NCBI GenBank assembly: GCA_030765065.1
Contig: CM060989.1
Span: 62,386,001 to 62,450,000 of the forward strand
DNA: 64,000 bases
Reading direction: 5' to 3'
Origin: Deroplatys truncata
Lineage: Eukaryota; Arthropoda; Insecta; Mantodea; Mantidae
Within the stretch, counting starts at the first letter, position 1. Every line of letters begins with the position of its first letter. A model generated the notes under the pieces. The model ran no database searches. It saw only the letters and a list, made by a program, of their open reading frames with translations, and was not told the origin of the DNA. The position numbers and the translations under genes were made by a program. This document shows, one piece after another, positions 33,874 to 44,384 of the stretch.

Positions 33874-34754
33874 CGAGGGCTGATGAACAAAGACTGAGAC
33901 TCATTTTTTCCTGTAGCTTCCGTGATAGTTTCGTATCTGTAACATAAATATTTGAAAAGAGCGGGTTTTTATGTATAATGTTGGTAGGCGGCAGCACTCT
34001 CGTATTTTTAGGTTGGTAGTAATGCTCTATTTTGTAGACCCTACGTGCATTTCGCATACCGGACAATGGAGGTGATGCATTTTTAAATCGATTATCACCG
34101 GTGATGAGTCATGGCTGCATCATTATGATCCTGAAGGAAAACAAGCCAGCACAGTGTGGAAATCGCCAGGTTCTCCAACACCAAAAAAGGCAAAAGTTGT
34201 TCCATCTGCAGGGAAAGTGATGGTGATCACATTTTTTGACTGTAATGGAATGATTTACCAGCATGCAGTTCCCCCTCACACCACTGTTACAGCAGCATAC
34301 TACACGTCAGTATTGGCTACACTGAGGAAGCACATTGCAAAGAAACGACCAGAGCTTTCTCGGACTGGGTGGCAACTTCTTCATGACAATGCACGGCCTC
34401 ACGTCGCAAATCAAGTCATGCAGTTTCTGGCTCGATTCAACATTACCTGTGTACCACATCCACCTTATAACCCCGATCTTGTACCCTGAGACTTTTTTTT
34501 ATTCCCATCACTAAAGGCAAAGCTTAGAGGTATTCGATTTGAGAACTCTGAAGCAGTGCTCAAGAAAAGTGAGGCGATTCTCAAGGACCTGACAAAGAAT
34601 GGTCTGCAGCACGTGTTCAAGGACTGGCAGAGACACTATAAAAAGTGCATTGAAGTAGGAGGGGACTACTTTGAAAAAGATCATGTAAACATTGAATTGG
34701 AGTAATAAACATCTGTGAAAAAAATCAGTCTCAGTCTTTGTTGATCAGCCCTCG
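33874..34754 (+). mobile_element. Internally deleted mariner element, 881 bp
   Basis: Inverted termini cgagggctgatgaacaaaga (left) and its complement ttgttgatcagccctcg (right) are flanked by TA at 33872-33873 and 34755-34756. The subterminal sequence agactgagactcatttttt also pairs. Full mariners are about 1.3 kb. The shortfall lies between the left end and the first catalytic motif. Confidence 0.9.
34091..34705 (+). pseudogene. Mariner transposase catalytic domain (DD34D)
   Basis: The frame reads TGDESWLHHYDPEGKQ with the first catalytic Asp at about 34103, STVWKSPGSPTPKKAKVVPS, LLHDNARPHVANQVMQFLAR with the second Asp, then HPPYNPDLVP, stop, DFFLFPSLKAKLRG with the third Asp, and a C-terminus ending YFEKDHVNIELE. 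Exactly 34 codons separate Asp 2 and Asp 3 if the stop is counted, the mariner DD34D signature. The one stop (TGA at the usual Ser of PSDFFLFP) lies directly before Asp 3. The N-terminal DNA-binding domain is deleted. The catalytic half is otherwise open, so the insertion is relatively recent. Confidence 0.88.
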
Positions 34755-35130
34755 TATGCGCCTACCTACAGGATCACATGGTTGAAGAACATGTGCTACA
34801 GTTATTTTATATGGCTTTGACATCAACAATTTAGTAGCTATACGAAATGCCTGCCAGTTGCGAAAGACGCCTAAGCGATTTTTGGGGGAAAGTCTCCAAA
34901 TGATGTCGTCTAGTGTTTCTTCGTAAGAACTGTAGCGGGAATAAACATGGGTTTAGATCGTTTGGCTTGGTATCGGGTTTCCGATTCGGAAAGGATTTGC
35001 TTTGCCGGCTGCTCAGGTAGATGATTAATGCTTTGTTATGAGGTCTTCTCTCAGGGAGTGTGGATAGGAGGTTAATGACTCGCTTTTCTCCTTCACTTGC
35101 CCGTTTATTGTGATGATCCACACTGCGTTT

Positions 35131-37289
35131 CTCTTATCGAATCCCTGTCACACAAGACTTGATCCCGCCTATCATTCCTAGCTTTCATTTACGTGTTTCC
35201 CCCTTTCTATTTCCCCTCTTACGACGAAAAGTATAAAGTTATTATTTTTGTCACCCTGAATTTATCCATTTCTACACGCCTTTCCGCACACTAGCCTGAC
35301 ACTAACTTACACATATATTCTGCCTCATGATCGACATGAAGTTTGATCCACTGTTCGACACGAAGTGATCCATGTTACCCCCGTCTCAAACTCCTCTGCC
35401 TAACAGATAATTTTTCTAGCTTCCGCCTATTTTCTAGTTTCATTCCTCCTTTTTACTATTCACGTGACTTTTCTAAGTTCTTGTTGGTCACTTTTCTAAG
35501 TTTTACGCCGCTTCCCATTGGTTTGCTAAATTTTAAAGTTGACCTTCACCACATCTAACATTTGACGCAGTAATTTGTATCACAAAAATGAAAATGTCAG
35601 AGTGATTGTAGTGTGAATATGCATTGTTGTGTGACATTGATTTGAGATGTTTGTTGATTGTAAGCATTGTCGAGAAGTGGGTTTATACGGCCTTACTGAA
35701 ACTGACAATAATAGCGTGCAATAATGTAGAGAGGGGGTGAGCAGTTTATCATTATTAGAGACGAGCAAATGACGTCAGATTGGCGCGTTTTTTTTTAGAA
35801 TTTGCTGGAACATTTTTCCCCATAGCATATGTTTTTGTAATTTTCATTGGATATAAATATACACGCTAATGCTGGCGCGTTTTATTAACCAATAGCAGCT
35901 CTGTTATAATCTTTAGGCATATTGGGGCGAGGAATTATAAATTCAGTGTCAGGGTCAAGTTTCATGTAGTTCAACGGGGGCATTCATGGAGTATGTATCG
36001 CACGAAGTTCCTCAAGGTTACGCGTAGCAAATTTGTGAAAAATCTCTCGTGTCGTAAAGTTAATTACACAAAAAGTTGAAGTACGCGAATTAATAATGTG
36101 CAGTAAATAAGTTATTACAATAGTTTCAGTTTGGCGAGCGTCAAGATTAATAGGTGAAAGTGAATAATGTGTTACGACAATAAAAGTGTAAAACAAATTC
36201 TTTCATCAGTGTTATCTTTGGATAAAAACTCCTTTCCGTTTACACACCTGTAAAAGATAAGTTCTTGACCGAGAAATCATAGCTAGCCGGAGGACAGTGA
36301 ACCCAAAATTAAATACAATAACAGGCGTCCAGTAAAAGATAACACGAAGTGACCGCGATAAATTGTCTTTTATACTTGCGGCAGATAAAAATGAAACATC
36401 TTCCAACTACCAACAAATACCCCTACATATTATCGTCTTACTTACGCCTGATTTCCTTTTCTGTGCGGATGACTGCATCTGACTTCCCGTCTGTTGTATT
36501 CGTTTCCTGTGGGGTTCACAAATTCTATGTAGCTTAAGTACTCGCTAATGTCTTCGCCTGTTTGCTCGTGAAACATTTCCCATTTTTAAAGTTTTCCCTA
36601 GTCTCTCTTTGCTCTGAAATACGCGGTTTCACACATTTTATTTTTATATGTTTTATTTTATTTTATTTAAGTTCATTTTATTTATTAGTGTCTGTTCTTT
36701 ACTTAATTTCCATCGTTATGATTTTATTCCCCCCTTTCCTAATCCTTCATATTATCTTTATTCTTCTTCTTATTATTCCTTTCATTATTATTACTCTTCG
36801 GGCAGATCTTATTGCTTCATAACCCTACGCTGTTTGTTAGGCTTCTTAGCCTGAACACTACTATGACCTGAAATTTACAGGCATCCGTTTGAGATGTCAG
36901 AAATGTAAAACGTTATATATAAGAGGTTAATGCACACATCTCTGAGACGTTTGCTGCAATATAAGCGGAAAGGTAGTTAACAATGAGTGATGTTTCAGAA
37001 TTCATCCGCGTGGCATGGCAGCACTATCGTGCATAGAAGACAAAATGGTGGTACTGCCACAACAGCGTGGTCAGTGTGTCGTATGGTTTGCGTAATGTGC
37101 CATATGAGACGTATGAGTTATCAGTTCTCCAAATAATGCAATTATGCTTGTTGTTTCGGCCACTCACATGAAATGTTCAGCAGAATTGTATGAAATGCTT
37201 TGATGCAGCATAATTACGAAGATCGTCTCAAGTTTGCTATGTGTGAGAGGCAGGAAGCGGACGATTAGGGGTTAAATCGATGGATGTTC
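35131..37289. other. Unassigned region with a promoter- or LTR-like stretch
   Basis: Bases 35880-36350 carry ttaaccaatagcag (CCAAT), aattataaattcagtg (TATA-like plus initiator-like TCAGT), a later caataaaag (poly(A)-signal-like) and acaggcgtccag. This order would suit an LTR, but no paired LTR, TG...CA ends or target duplication could be found. Bases 36640-36800 are T-rich low-complexity sequence. Confidence 0.3.
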
Positions 37290-38817
37290 ATGGACAAAGA
37301 TACAAAGAGAACAGCGATAGTCAAATGTTTCAGAACTGAGCGCTATATGCTGGAGTTAAAATTCTATACTGTTTCCATGCAATCGCGAGAGACAGTTTAA
37401 AATCGACAGGACTTTGAAAGAATGCCTAAGTATTGAACAAATACGAACTATTAATAACGAATATCTCCGAAATGGCTGATGCCACAAAAAAATTCTGATG
37501 TGTTAAACTCACATGACTTTCTCTACTCTCGTACAAACTATTTTTACAAACGCTTATTCTCCATATGCTTCATGTTAACCGAGATGTCAATCTTATTGCT
37601 AACTTTCTTGTAGATGCAAGGGGAATTGGTAGGCTTTAAGCGATAGTCAAATATTTTAAGAGCTGGTTGCTATGTGGAGTATTCCATTCTCGTTGTATGT
37701 CCAGGACAAAAAAAATGAATAACAAATTTGAGAAAAAGTATAAGTATTGGAAAATTTAATGGAATAACAAGCAATATCTCGAAAATGGTTCACTCAACAA
37801 AAACAATATATATGACATAAATTGTGTATTTTAACGCGATCTGCATTTTGTGTGTAGTAAAATTTAGTCTATCTCTTATGGTTTACCAGTTAGACAAAGG
37901 TCGTTCACAATGAAGAATACTTTTGGAGACATTCCCAGAAAATTCGAGATATACATTTCATTTGGCATGAAAATGCCTTAAACATATGATATTTTAATCA
38001 AAATCGTTAGAGCCACTTTTGAGAAAATTAAAATTTTCGAAAGATGTTCTATGTAAAAGGTAATATGGGGTGGGGGGATTTTCTTGAAAACCTTTGTGTC
38101 GCATCTCTGGAAGATACTGAACCTAAATACCAAGTTTGGTGTTTATCCGACTGCTCGTTTCTGAGTTATGCTGTTCACAGACACACGGACATGTTTCCCA
38201 AAATGCTTTGTTTTTGGATTCAGAGGGTCTCAAAACATGTATTTCCGGTGAAATCTCGGTATCGAACTTTTGGGTGGAATACAATACTTCCCCTACTTAC
38301 TATACGTAGTAGAGAAAGTAAAAATTTATTGGAAATGAATTGTGTGTTTTAAACAGCTTCACATCTTTGTGCAGTACGTTTTCGTCTATTGCTTAACGTT
38401 TACCAGTTATACAAGATTACATAAAAATTGCTTTCGAATTAAGCCATTCCCAGAAAATTCAATATATGCATTTTATTTGTCATGCAAATATCTTTAACGT
38501 GTGATATTTTATTCAAACATTTTCGAAAAATATACCTTGTAAAGGGTAGTTTGAGTGGGGGATTTTCTTGAAAATATTCTGTGTCGCATCGTTAGAAGGT
38601 ATTGAACTTAAATACCAAGTTTGGTATTTATCCAATATTTCGTTTTTGAGTTATACTGTTCACAGATACACACACCTACATTTTTCTAAAAATGTTTTAT
38701 TAAAGAGCGCCTCAAAACACGTGTTTCCGGTGAAATCTGGTATCGAATTTTTGGGTGGAGTGCAATACCTCTACCTTTTAGGTACGTGGAAGAGAAAGCA
38801 AAAACACCTGGCTTGTG
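37290..38817 (+). mobile_element. Family B copy interrupted by family A
   Basis: The left piece 37290-37493 has gatacaaagagaacagcgat, ctgtttccatgcaatcgcg and atctccgaaatggctgatg. The right piece 38325-38817 has ttattggaaatgaattgtg, the tggtatcgaatttttgggtgg block and a 3' end acgtggaagagaaagcaaaaa. The 5' end is missing. The junction with the inserted family A copy shows no duplication. Confidence 0.75.
37494..38324 (+). mobile_element. Family A Helentron-like element inside family B
   Basis: It starts tctgatgtgttaaactcacatg and ends ctatacgtagtagagaaag plus an A-run. The microsatellite is nearly absent (cagacacacggac), giving a length close to the unexpanded consensus. Confidence 0.9.
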
Positions 38818-39233
38818 TAAGGCTAAGGTGAGTGAACATGGCACGTCCTGTATCATCACGACGCTGTGGGAGGTGCCATAGAAGAACAGAAGACCTTTTA
38901 TTCTCCTCCCATTTGGCTGAGAGGTGATAATTGGAGGGTTGTAACTACCTCGCCCATTTTCATTGCCCGTTCCCAGATTAATTAATTGGTCCTGCCATCC
39001 ATGTGTATGTATTTCTGGCCAGACGCTGCTTCAATTAGATTCTATTTTATTCCTCATGACAGTGACAACCGACACGAATTCCTGGAAAATGTGTTGTTGA
39101 TGAAGACGACACAAATTCGTCGACAGCAGTTAAAATTAGTCAAATATCCAGACTTGATCAGTCTCCATTCCAAGCATTCTCTCACCTGAACTTCATGCAG
39201 TATCTACAATCAGTACTTATAAGCAAACCGAGC
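38818..39233. other. Unassigned spacer
   Basis: Nothing recognisable is seen between the family B 3' end and the mariner at 39236. Confidence 0.35.
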
Positions 39234-39235
39234 TA

Positions 39236-40491
39236 CGAGGGCTGTCCCAGAAGTACCCGACCTGACAAAGAAAAAACAAAACATTTGGGAAAAAACATCT
39301 TTATTTCTCTACATAGCATCCTTTCAGCTCGATAAACTTTTCCCAGCGATGTTCAATAGCTTCAATACCCTGTTTATAGTGAGAAGCGTCGATTTCTGTA
39401 AAATAGCCACCAACTGCAGACTCCACCTCCTCATCGTTGACTAGCCATTTCTTCAACTTTGGAAACAGAAAATAATCAGAGGGGGCTAAGTCTGGCGAAC
39501 AGGGTGCATGAGAAAGCAATTCGAACTTTAACTCATTGATTTTGGCCATGGCGATAATGGATGTGTGAACTGATGCATTGTCTTGATGAAACAGAACTTT
39601 CTTTTTCGCTAAATGTGGCCGGGTTTGCTGATTTCATCATTCAAATGCTGCAATAAGTTTGCATAATACTCGCCATTGATTGCTTTCCCTTTTTTAATCA
39701 ATGAAAATTATTCCACGCGCATCCCAAAAAACTGACGCCATGACCTTGCCTGCAGATGGAACTGTCTTCGCCTTCTTTGGAGCCGATTCTCCCCTTTCAA
39801 CCCGCTATTTTGATTGTTCCTTCGTGATGGACCCATGTTTCATCCATGGTTATGAATTGACGCAAAACCTCGGCTTTATTGCAACGAAACATCGCTAAAC
39901 ACTCGACTGAAACATCCTCACGACGCTGCTTTTGTTCCATTGTGAGTAAACGCAGCACCCATCTTGCGCACAGCTTTCTCATGTCTAAACCTTTAGTTAG
40001 TGTGCGATGTACAGCACTTTTTGAAATGCCTACGATGTCTGCTAGCTCGCGCGCTTTCAGTTGACGGCCATCCAATACCATTTTGTGGATTTTCTTCACA
40101 ATTTCTGGCGTGGTCTCCTCATTTAGTCGACCACTGCGATGTTCGTCTTGGCAGCTCGTACGGCCTCGCTTAAACTCTGCTACCCAATATTTTACTGTTG
40201 TAAATGAAAGAGCACACTTCCGTAGAGTAGAATCTAGCTCAGCTTTAATACTAGTTGGACTAAGACCTTTCAAATGAAAGTTCTGTATCACAACGATGCC
40301 CGGTTTTATCCATGTTTACAAATTCGTTGAGAGAGTTCACTATTAATGACTGCCAAACAATTACTAAACTACGTAGCATCGTCAAACTTCAAACTTAAGC
40401 TTTATAAGTGTGGTACTTTCTACCATGTCATTTCTTTTAAACAACAACCGCGATATATACATCAGGTTGGGTACTTCTGGAACTGTCCTCG
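39236..40491 (-). mobile_element. Mariner element (family M1), 1256 bp
   Basis: Termini cgagggctgtcccagaagta (left) and, inverted, cgaggacagttccagaagta (right) are flanked by TA at 39234-39235 and 40492-40493. The length is normal for a complete mariner. The same termini, more decayed, bound the plus-strand copy at 49985-51183. Confidence 0.93.
39298..40313 (-). pseudogene. Mariner transposase, frameshifted (DD34D)
   Basis: From an ATG at 40313 (MDKTGHR) a frameshift follows almost at once. The next frame (40291 to 39797) holds the paired helix-turn-helix: FHLKGLSPTSIKAELDS, TVKYWVAEFKRGRTSCQDE, LADIVGISKSAVHRTL, the linker RWVLRLLTMEQKQRR, and the first catalytic motif ITMDETWVHH. After further frame changes come KKKVLFHQDNASVH (Asp 2) and HAPCSPDLAPSDYFLFP (Asp 3), with the C-terminus IEHRWEKFIELKGCYVEK. 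The length (about 338 codons) equals a full mariner transposase, but at least two frameshifts make it inactive as read. Confidence 0.9.
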
Positions 40492-40493
40492 TA

Positions 40494-40852
40494 TATCCGT
40501 TGTAGAGCCGTCCATCGAATGAGTTTTGGTCACTGATTTGTACCATTCATGCCTTCGAACACAAATGAGTTCGGTTACACTGGAGTTCGAGCGATGTCCC
40601 GCTCTCAGTTCTTTCCGTTTGATATACCCAGTGCCGCATATTTTTTGAGGTCGCAATATTTACAGTATATTCTATATGCAACTTATTTTTGCTAACATTC
40701 ACGAATTTGGGTATTGTGATAGGTATTATACGCGTAATACAATCACGACAAACTGCGAAAGGGATTGCTAAAAGCGAAAAATTAACTCAGCCGTAAATTA
40801 TGAATGTGTCGTTTTATTGCAAATTTTACAGTTCTAACGTTTTTCCTTTAGC

Positions 40853-40899
<47 letters not shown>

Positions 40900-41010
40900 T
40901 TTTAAACTAGTTTGATTTGTTTGACATTAATTACCCTGGATTTACTACGCTTTGCTCAATACATATTTATTTCGTATGATATACCTGCAATGTATAATTT
41001 AACTTAAGTG
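40494..41010. other. Unassigned spacer
   Basis: It contains only the ATT microsatellite listed separately and no recognisable gene or repeat. Confidence 0.35.
40857..40896. repeat. (ATT)n microsatellite
   Basis: About 13 ATT units without interruption. Confidence 0.95.
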
Positions 41011-41410
41011 TAACCGCTCGAAATGGCTCAGGCGGTAACGTCTGTGACGCGCATTCGCAAGGTCCCGTGTTCAAATCCCGTGAGCCGATCAAATCTATTT
41101 TTTTTCTTTCTTTTTTTTCCGATTGCGCTCAGTTGCCAAGGTAAATATCGGATTGGATATTTAATACCAAGACCCAAAGTTCCCCTTAATTCTAACACAC
41201 TAGTAAAATTAAAATAGATGGCAATGCTCTGTCACTTATATACAGATAATGAAATCAGGTAGACTGGACGGCACCCTGCCTGGCACGCGTAGAAACAGAG
41301 ATACAGTACCTGCCACTTAGGTTCGACAAGGTTCACAGATACCTGTCATCTGCCCGTCATGGATAGGAAGCAAGATGGTATGGTACAGGGATGAGACCTA
41401 GAAGGATAAC
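41011..41410 (+). mobile_element. tRNA-derived SINE (family 2)
   Basis: Box A is aatggctcaggcggtaacg and box B gtgttcaaatcccgtgagc. A T-rich linker follows, then tatcggattggatatttaat, aggtagactggacggcacc, gaagcaagatggtatggt and atgagacctagaagg. It matches the minus-strand copy at 18869-19247 along its whole length. Confidence 0.87.
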
Positions 41411-42020
41411 TCTCCGCCACACACCGAGGCAGTACGTGGTGATATCGTGTGGTAAAATAAATAAAACAGAACTAAAATGTCACAACTGACCTATTACTTG
41501 TGTTCAATTGTTTCTTTATGGAGTATTGCGCATGTTTCCAATATTTCTTTTCAGCATTCCAAGGTGCGGATCTGTTAAAATTAAGTTATACCTTGAAAAA
41601 ATTGTTCACTGTCTGTATTAGACACTGGCTATAACACAAATATTATTTTTTCCACAATTAATTTTATTTATAAAACGGAAAATATAATTCACTCCACAAA
41701 TGAATGTAAAATACTTCATAAATCTAATTATATTGTTTTGGTACAACATACATAAAAAATCAGATGTGTTGCACTCGCATAACTTTCTCTACTCTTGTAC
41801 AAACTATTTTTACAGAAACTTATTTTCCATCTACTTCATGTTAATAGAGAAAAACATTTGCAGTAACTTTAAGGGCTTTAAGTGATAGTCAGATATTTTA
41901 TGAGCTGGTGGATATGTAGCGCATTCCATTCTCTTTGCATGCCCAGGACATAAAAAAAACGGATAACGAATTCTCATTTGAGAAAAATGATAAGTATTGG
42001 AAAATTCAAACAAATAATGA

Positions 42021-43266
42021 GTCGTCCTCCGTGGTGTAGTGGTTACCTTGCTAGCCTCTAGCCTCCCGAGTTCAAAATCGGCGGAGGGTGATGGATTTTT
42101 TCGGGCGTAAAAATTCCTGGCATGACTTCCTTCGGAAGGAATGTAAAGTCGGTGGTCCCGTGTCGTAGATTTACGGCACGTAAAAGAACCTCAAGCCTGA
42201 TAAAGAGGCCTCTGAGCAAAATTACCAGTCTTTCACGCCCAATATAGAATAGGACAATAAGGACCACAGTAGTTTGAGGCAGTACTTTTAACACTTATAT
42301 GATTTCAGGCTAATTATATAATATAAAATATAATAACAGCTCGCCTTAAAGCAATATGTGTATATTATAATATATAAAGTGTATGTAACAGTCATCGTAT
42401 TATGTTTATATTATTATGTACATGTTTAATAATGTTATGTGAATGTATTAAGTAATTTAATAATGTAGAAGCTGTGAGAATAGAGGCCGAAAGTTGCTAA
42501 CAACGAGGTAACAATAAGGTAACCTTGCGGCAATAATGAATTGGAAAGTTTAATAATGCTACTAGTAATTCTTGGAGGAACAATAATGTAATTTTAAAAA
42601 CCGTTTATAAATAGCCAATCAACAACTAGAAAAGCTTTAAGTTAAATAAAAGTATTCTATTGGAGTAGGATTAACCAATAAGAAACTTAAATAGAGCAAA
42701 TTGTACAAATTCAGGCACCAGTCGCTAGAAGGCAACGTAGCTTAGCAGTTCGTTTGCTCGGTACGTATTCAGTGTGAGACATATGAAGTTCATTACGGCG
42801 AGAATATCATAAAGTTTACGTGTTAAAAAGTGTAAGAAATTAATAAATAATCTCAGTTTCTATATCAGTGAAGTGTTATTTAATCGTGTGAAGAATTAAT
42901 AAAAGGAGTGAAGTAAAAATTATAATTTGTGTAAGCCTACATTCTTTAGCCGCATCACCCCCTGTTAAGAGATACATGTTTCTACAAATTAATACTGACA
43001 CAGCCGAGGCAAACATAAATATATATATAATATTTAAAGAAACATAAGAATACAAAGTTGATTCCTAAACGTTGGGGTGAAGGTCACCGGAAAATTTGTA
43101 TCGTACGTGGGGTGAACACTCCAAGAAAGTATCCAAGTTTTCGGCTCCCCCAACAGTCAAACTACAATACAACAATACAACCTACTCCAAATTGGCTTTC
43201 CAACAGTGAGGCATTCAACCTACTTCTTCAAGTTAAAGAGCGTCCATAAATAAAACTCAATTTAAT
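42021..43266 (+). mobile_element. SINE family 5 copy split by a solo LTR
   Basis: The head has the best-kept Pol III boxes of its family: box A tggtgtagtggttacc and box B ccgagttcaaaatcgg. The body runs to gaccacagtagtt (42274), and the tail aaagagcgtccataaataaa follows at 43235-43266. Joining across the LTR restores the order seen at 11190-11229 and 26135-26178. Confidence 0.88.
42275..43230 (+). mobile_element. Solo LTR (family L), 956 bp, with AGTT target duplication
   Basis: It starts TGAGGCAGTACTTTTAACAC and ends CCTACTTCTTCA. AGTT is present at 42271-42274 and 43231-43234. It includes ccaatcaacaactag and ttggagtaggattaacc (CCAAT-like inverted sites), the taataaaaggagtgaag signal region, and near the 3' end a decayed PBS-like ttggctttccaacagtgaggc-type segment placed between ctactccaa and ctacttcttca. 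No coding sequence is attached. Confidence 0.92.
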
Positions 43267-43628
43267 TTTAAATAACAAGGAATATCTCACTCCACAAGAA
43301 AAAATGTATGTAACATAAATTGTGTGTTTTAGCGAGGTTTATATTTTTTGTGTAGAAACATTTTGTTTAACTTACGGTTTACAGTTACGCAAAAGCCGCT
43401 CAGATGGGAGTAGACTTTTGGGGACATTCCCAGAACATTCAAGATATACATTTTATTTGTCATAAAAAATCTTAAATATTTGATACTTTAATCAAAATCG
43501 ATAGAGCCATTTTTGATAAAATTAAAATTTTCGAAGAATATTCCGTGTAAAGGGTAACCTGGTGTGGGGGATTTTCTTGAAAACCTTCGTGGCGCATCTC
43601 TGGAAAATACTAAACCTAAATATCAAGG

Positions 43629-44384
43629 TTTAGTAAGTAGGGAAAGTATTGTATTCCACCCAAGGATTCGATACCGAGATTTCACCGGAAATACATGTTT
43701 TGAGACCCCCTGAATCCAAAAAAAAGCATTTTTGGAAACACGTCCGTGTTTGTGTCTGTCTGTCTGTGAACAGCATAACTCAGAACCGAACAGTCGGATA
43801 AACACCAAACTTGGTATTTAGGTTCAGTATCCTCCAGAGGTGCGACACGAAGGTTTTCAAAAAAATCCCCCATCCCAGATTACCCTTTACATGTAACATT
43901 TTTCGAAAATTTTAATTTTCTCAAAAATGGCTCCTAGGATTTTGATGAAAATATATGTTTAAGATATTTTCATGACAAATGAAATGTATATCTCGAATTT
44001 TCTGGGAATGTCTCCAAAAGTATTCTTCATTGTGAACGACTTTTGCATAACTGGTAAACTATAAGAGATAGACAAACGTTTACTACACAAAAGATGTAGA
44101 TCACGTTAAAATACACAATTTATGTCATATACATTTTTATTGCTTTTTCTCAAATGGGAATTCGTTATTCATTTTTTGTCCTGGTAATGCAAAAAGAATG
44201 GAATACTCCACATAGCAACCAGCTCTTAAAATATTTGACTATCGCCTAAAGCCTACCGATTTCCCTTGCATCTACAAGAAAATTAGTAACAAGATTAACA
44301 TCTCGATATCTCGATTAACAAAGGAGCATATGGAGAATAAGCGTTTGTAAAAATAGATTTACAAGAGTAGAGAAAGTCATCAGA
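43629..44384 (-). mobile_element. Family A Helentron-like element, hairpin end truncated
   Basis: It begins at tagtaagtagggaaagtattg, lacking the terminal ctttctctactacgta half of the hairpin, and ends agaaagtcatcagaa with the ctgatg start joined directly to the subterminal motif (about 15 bases lost). The GT tract is short (43745-43770). Confidence 0.8.

Larger units (their letters stand above)
33230..35130 (-). pseudogene. DDE transposase relic (Tc1/mariner superfamily), split by a mariner
   Basis: The N-terminal part lies at 34757-35130 (minus) and reads RRHHLETFPQKSLRRLSQLAG, then ISYSYATKLL, MSKPYKITVAHVLQPCDP, a helix-turn-helix region typical of a large insect transposase group. After the inserted mariner (33874-34754), the core resumes: QNNRYWSSDKPNVVHLW, FHQDSAPAHTANISMR, DRIISRNLWHPRPPDRTPYN and FHLWSKLKHKVY. 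The second catalytic Asp (QD in HQDSAPAH) is present. The first Asp region is scrambled by frameshifts, and the third position reads TPYNFHLW instead of the usual TPxDFxLW, so Asp is replaced by Asn. The protein is dead. Confidence 0.75.
41760..43628 (+). mobile_element. Family A element carrying a two-level nested insertion
   Basis: The left part 41760-42020 begins tcagatgtgttgcactcgc. The right part 43267-43628 resumes at aataacaaggaatatctcac and stops at cctaaatatcaagg, before the microsatellite. Between them is a SINE that is itself split by a solo LTR. The aaataa on both sides of the SINE fits a short target duplication. The missing 3' end is replaced by an opposite-strand family A copy. 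Confidence 0.82.
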
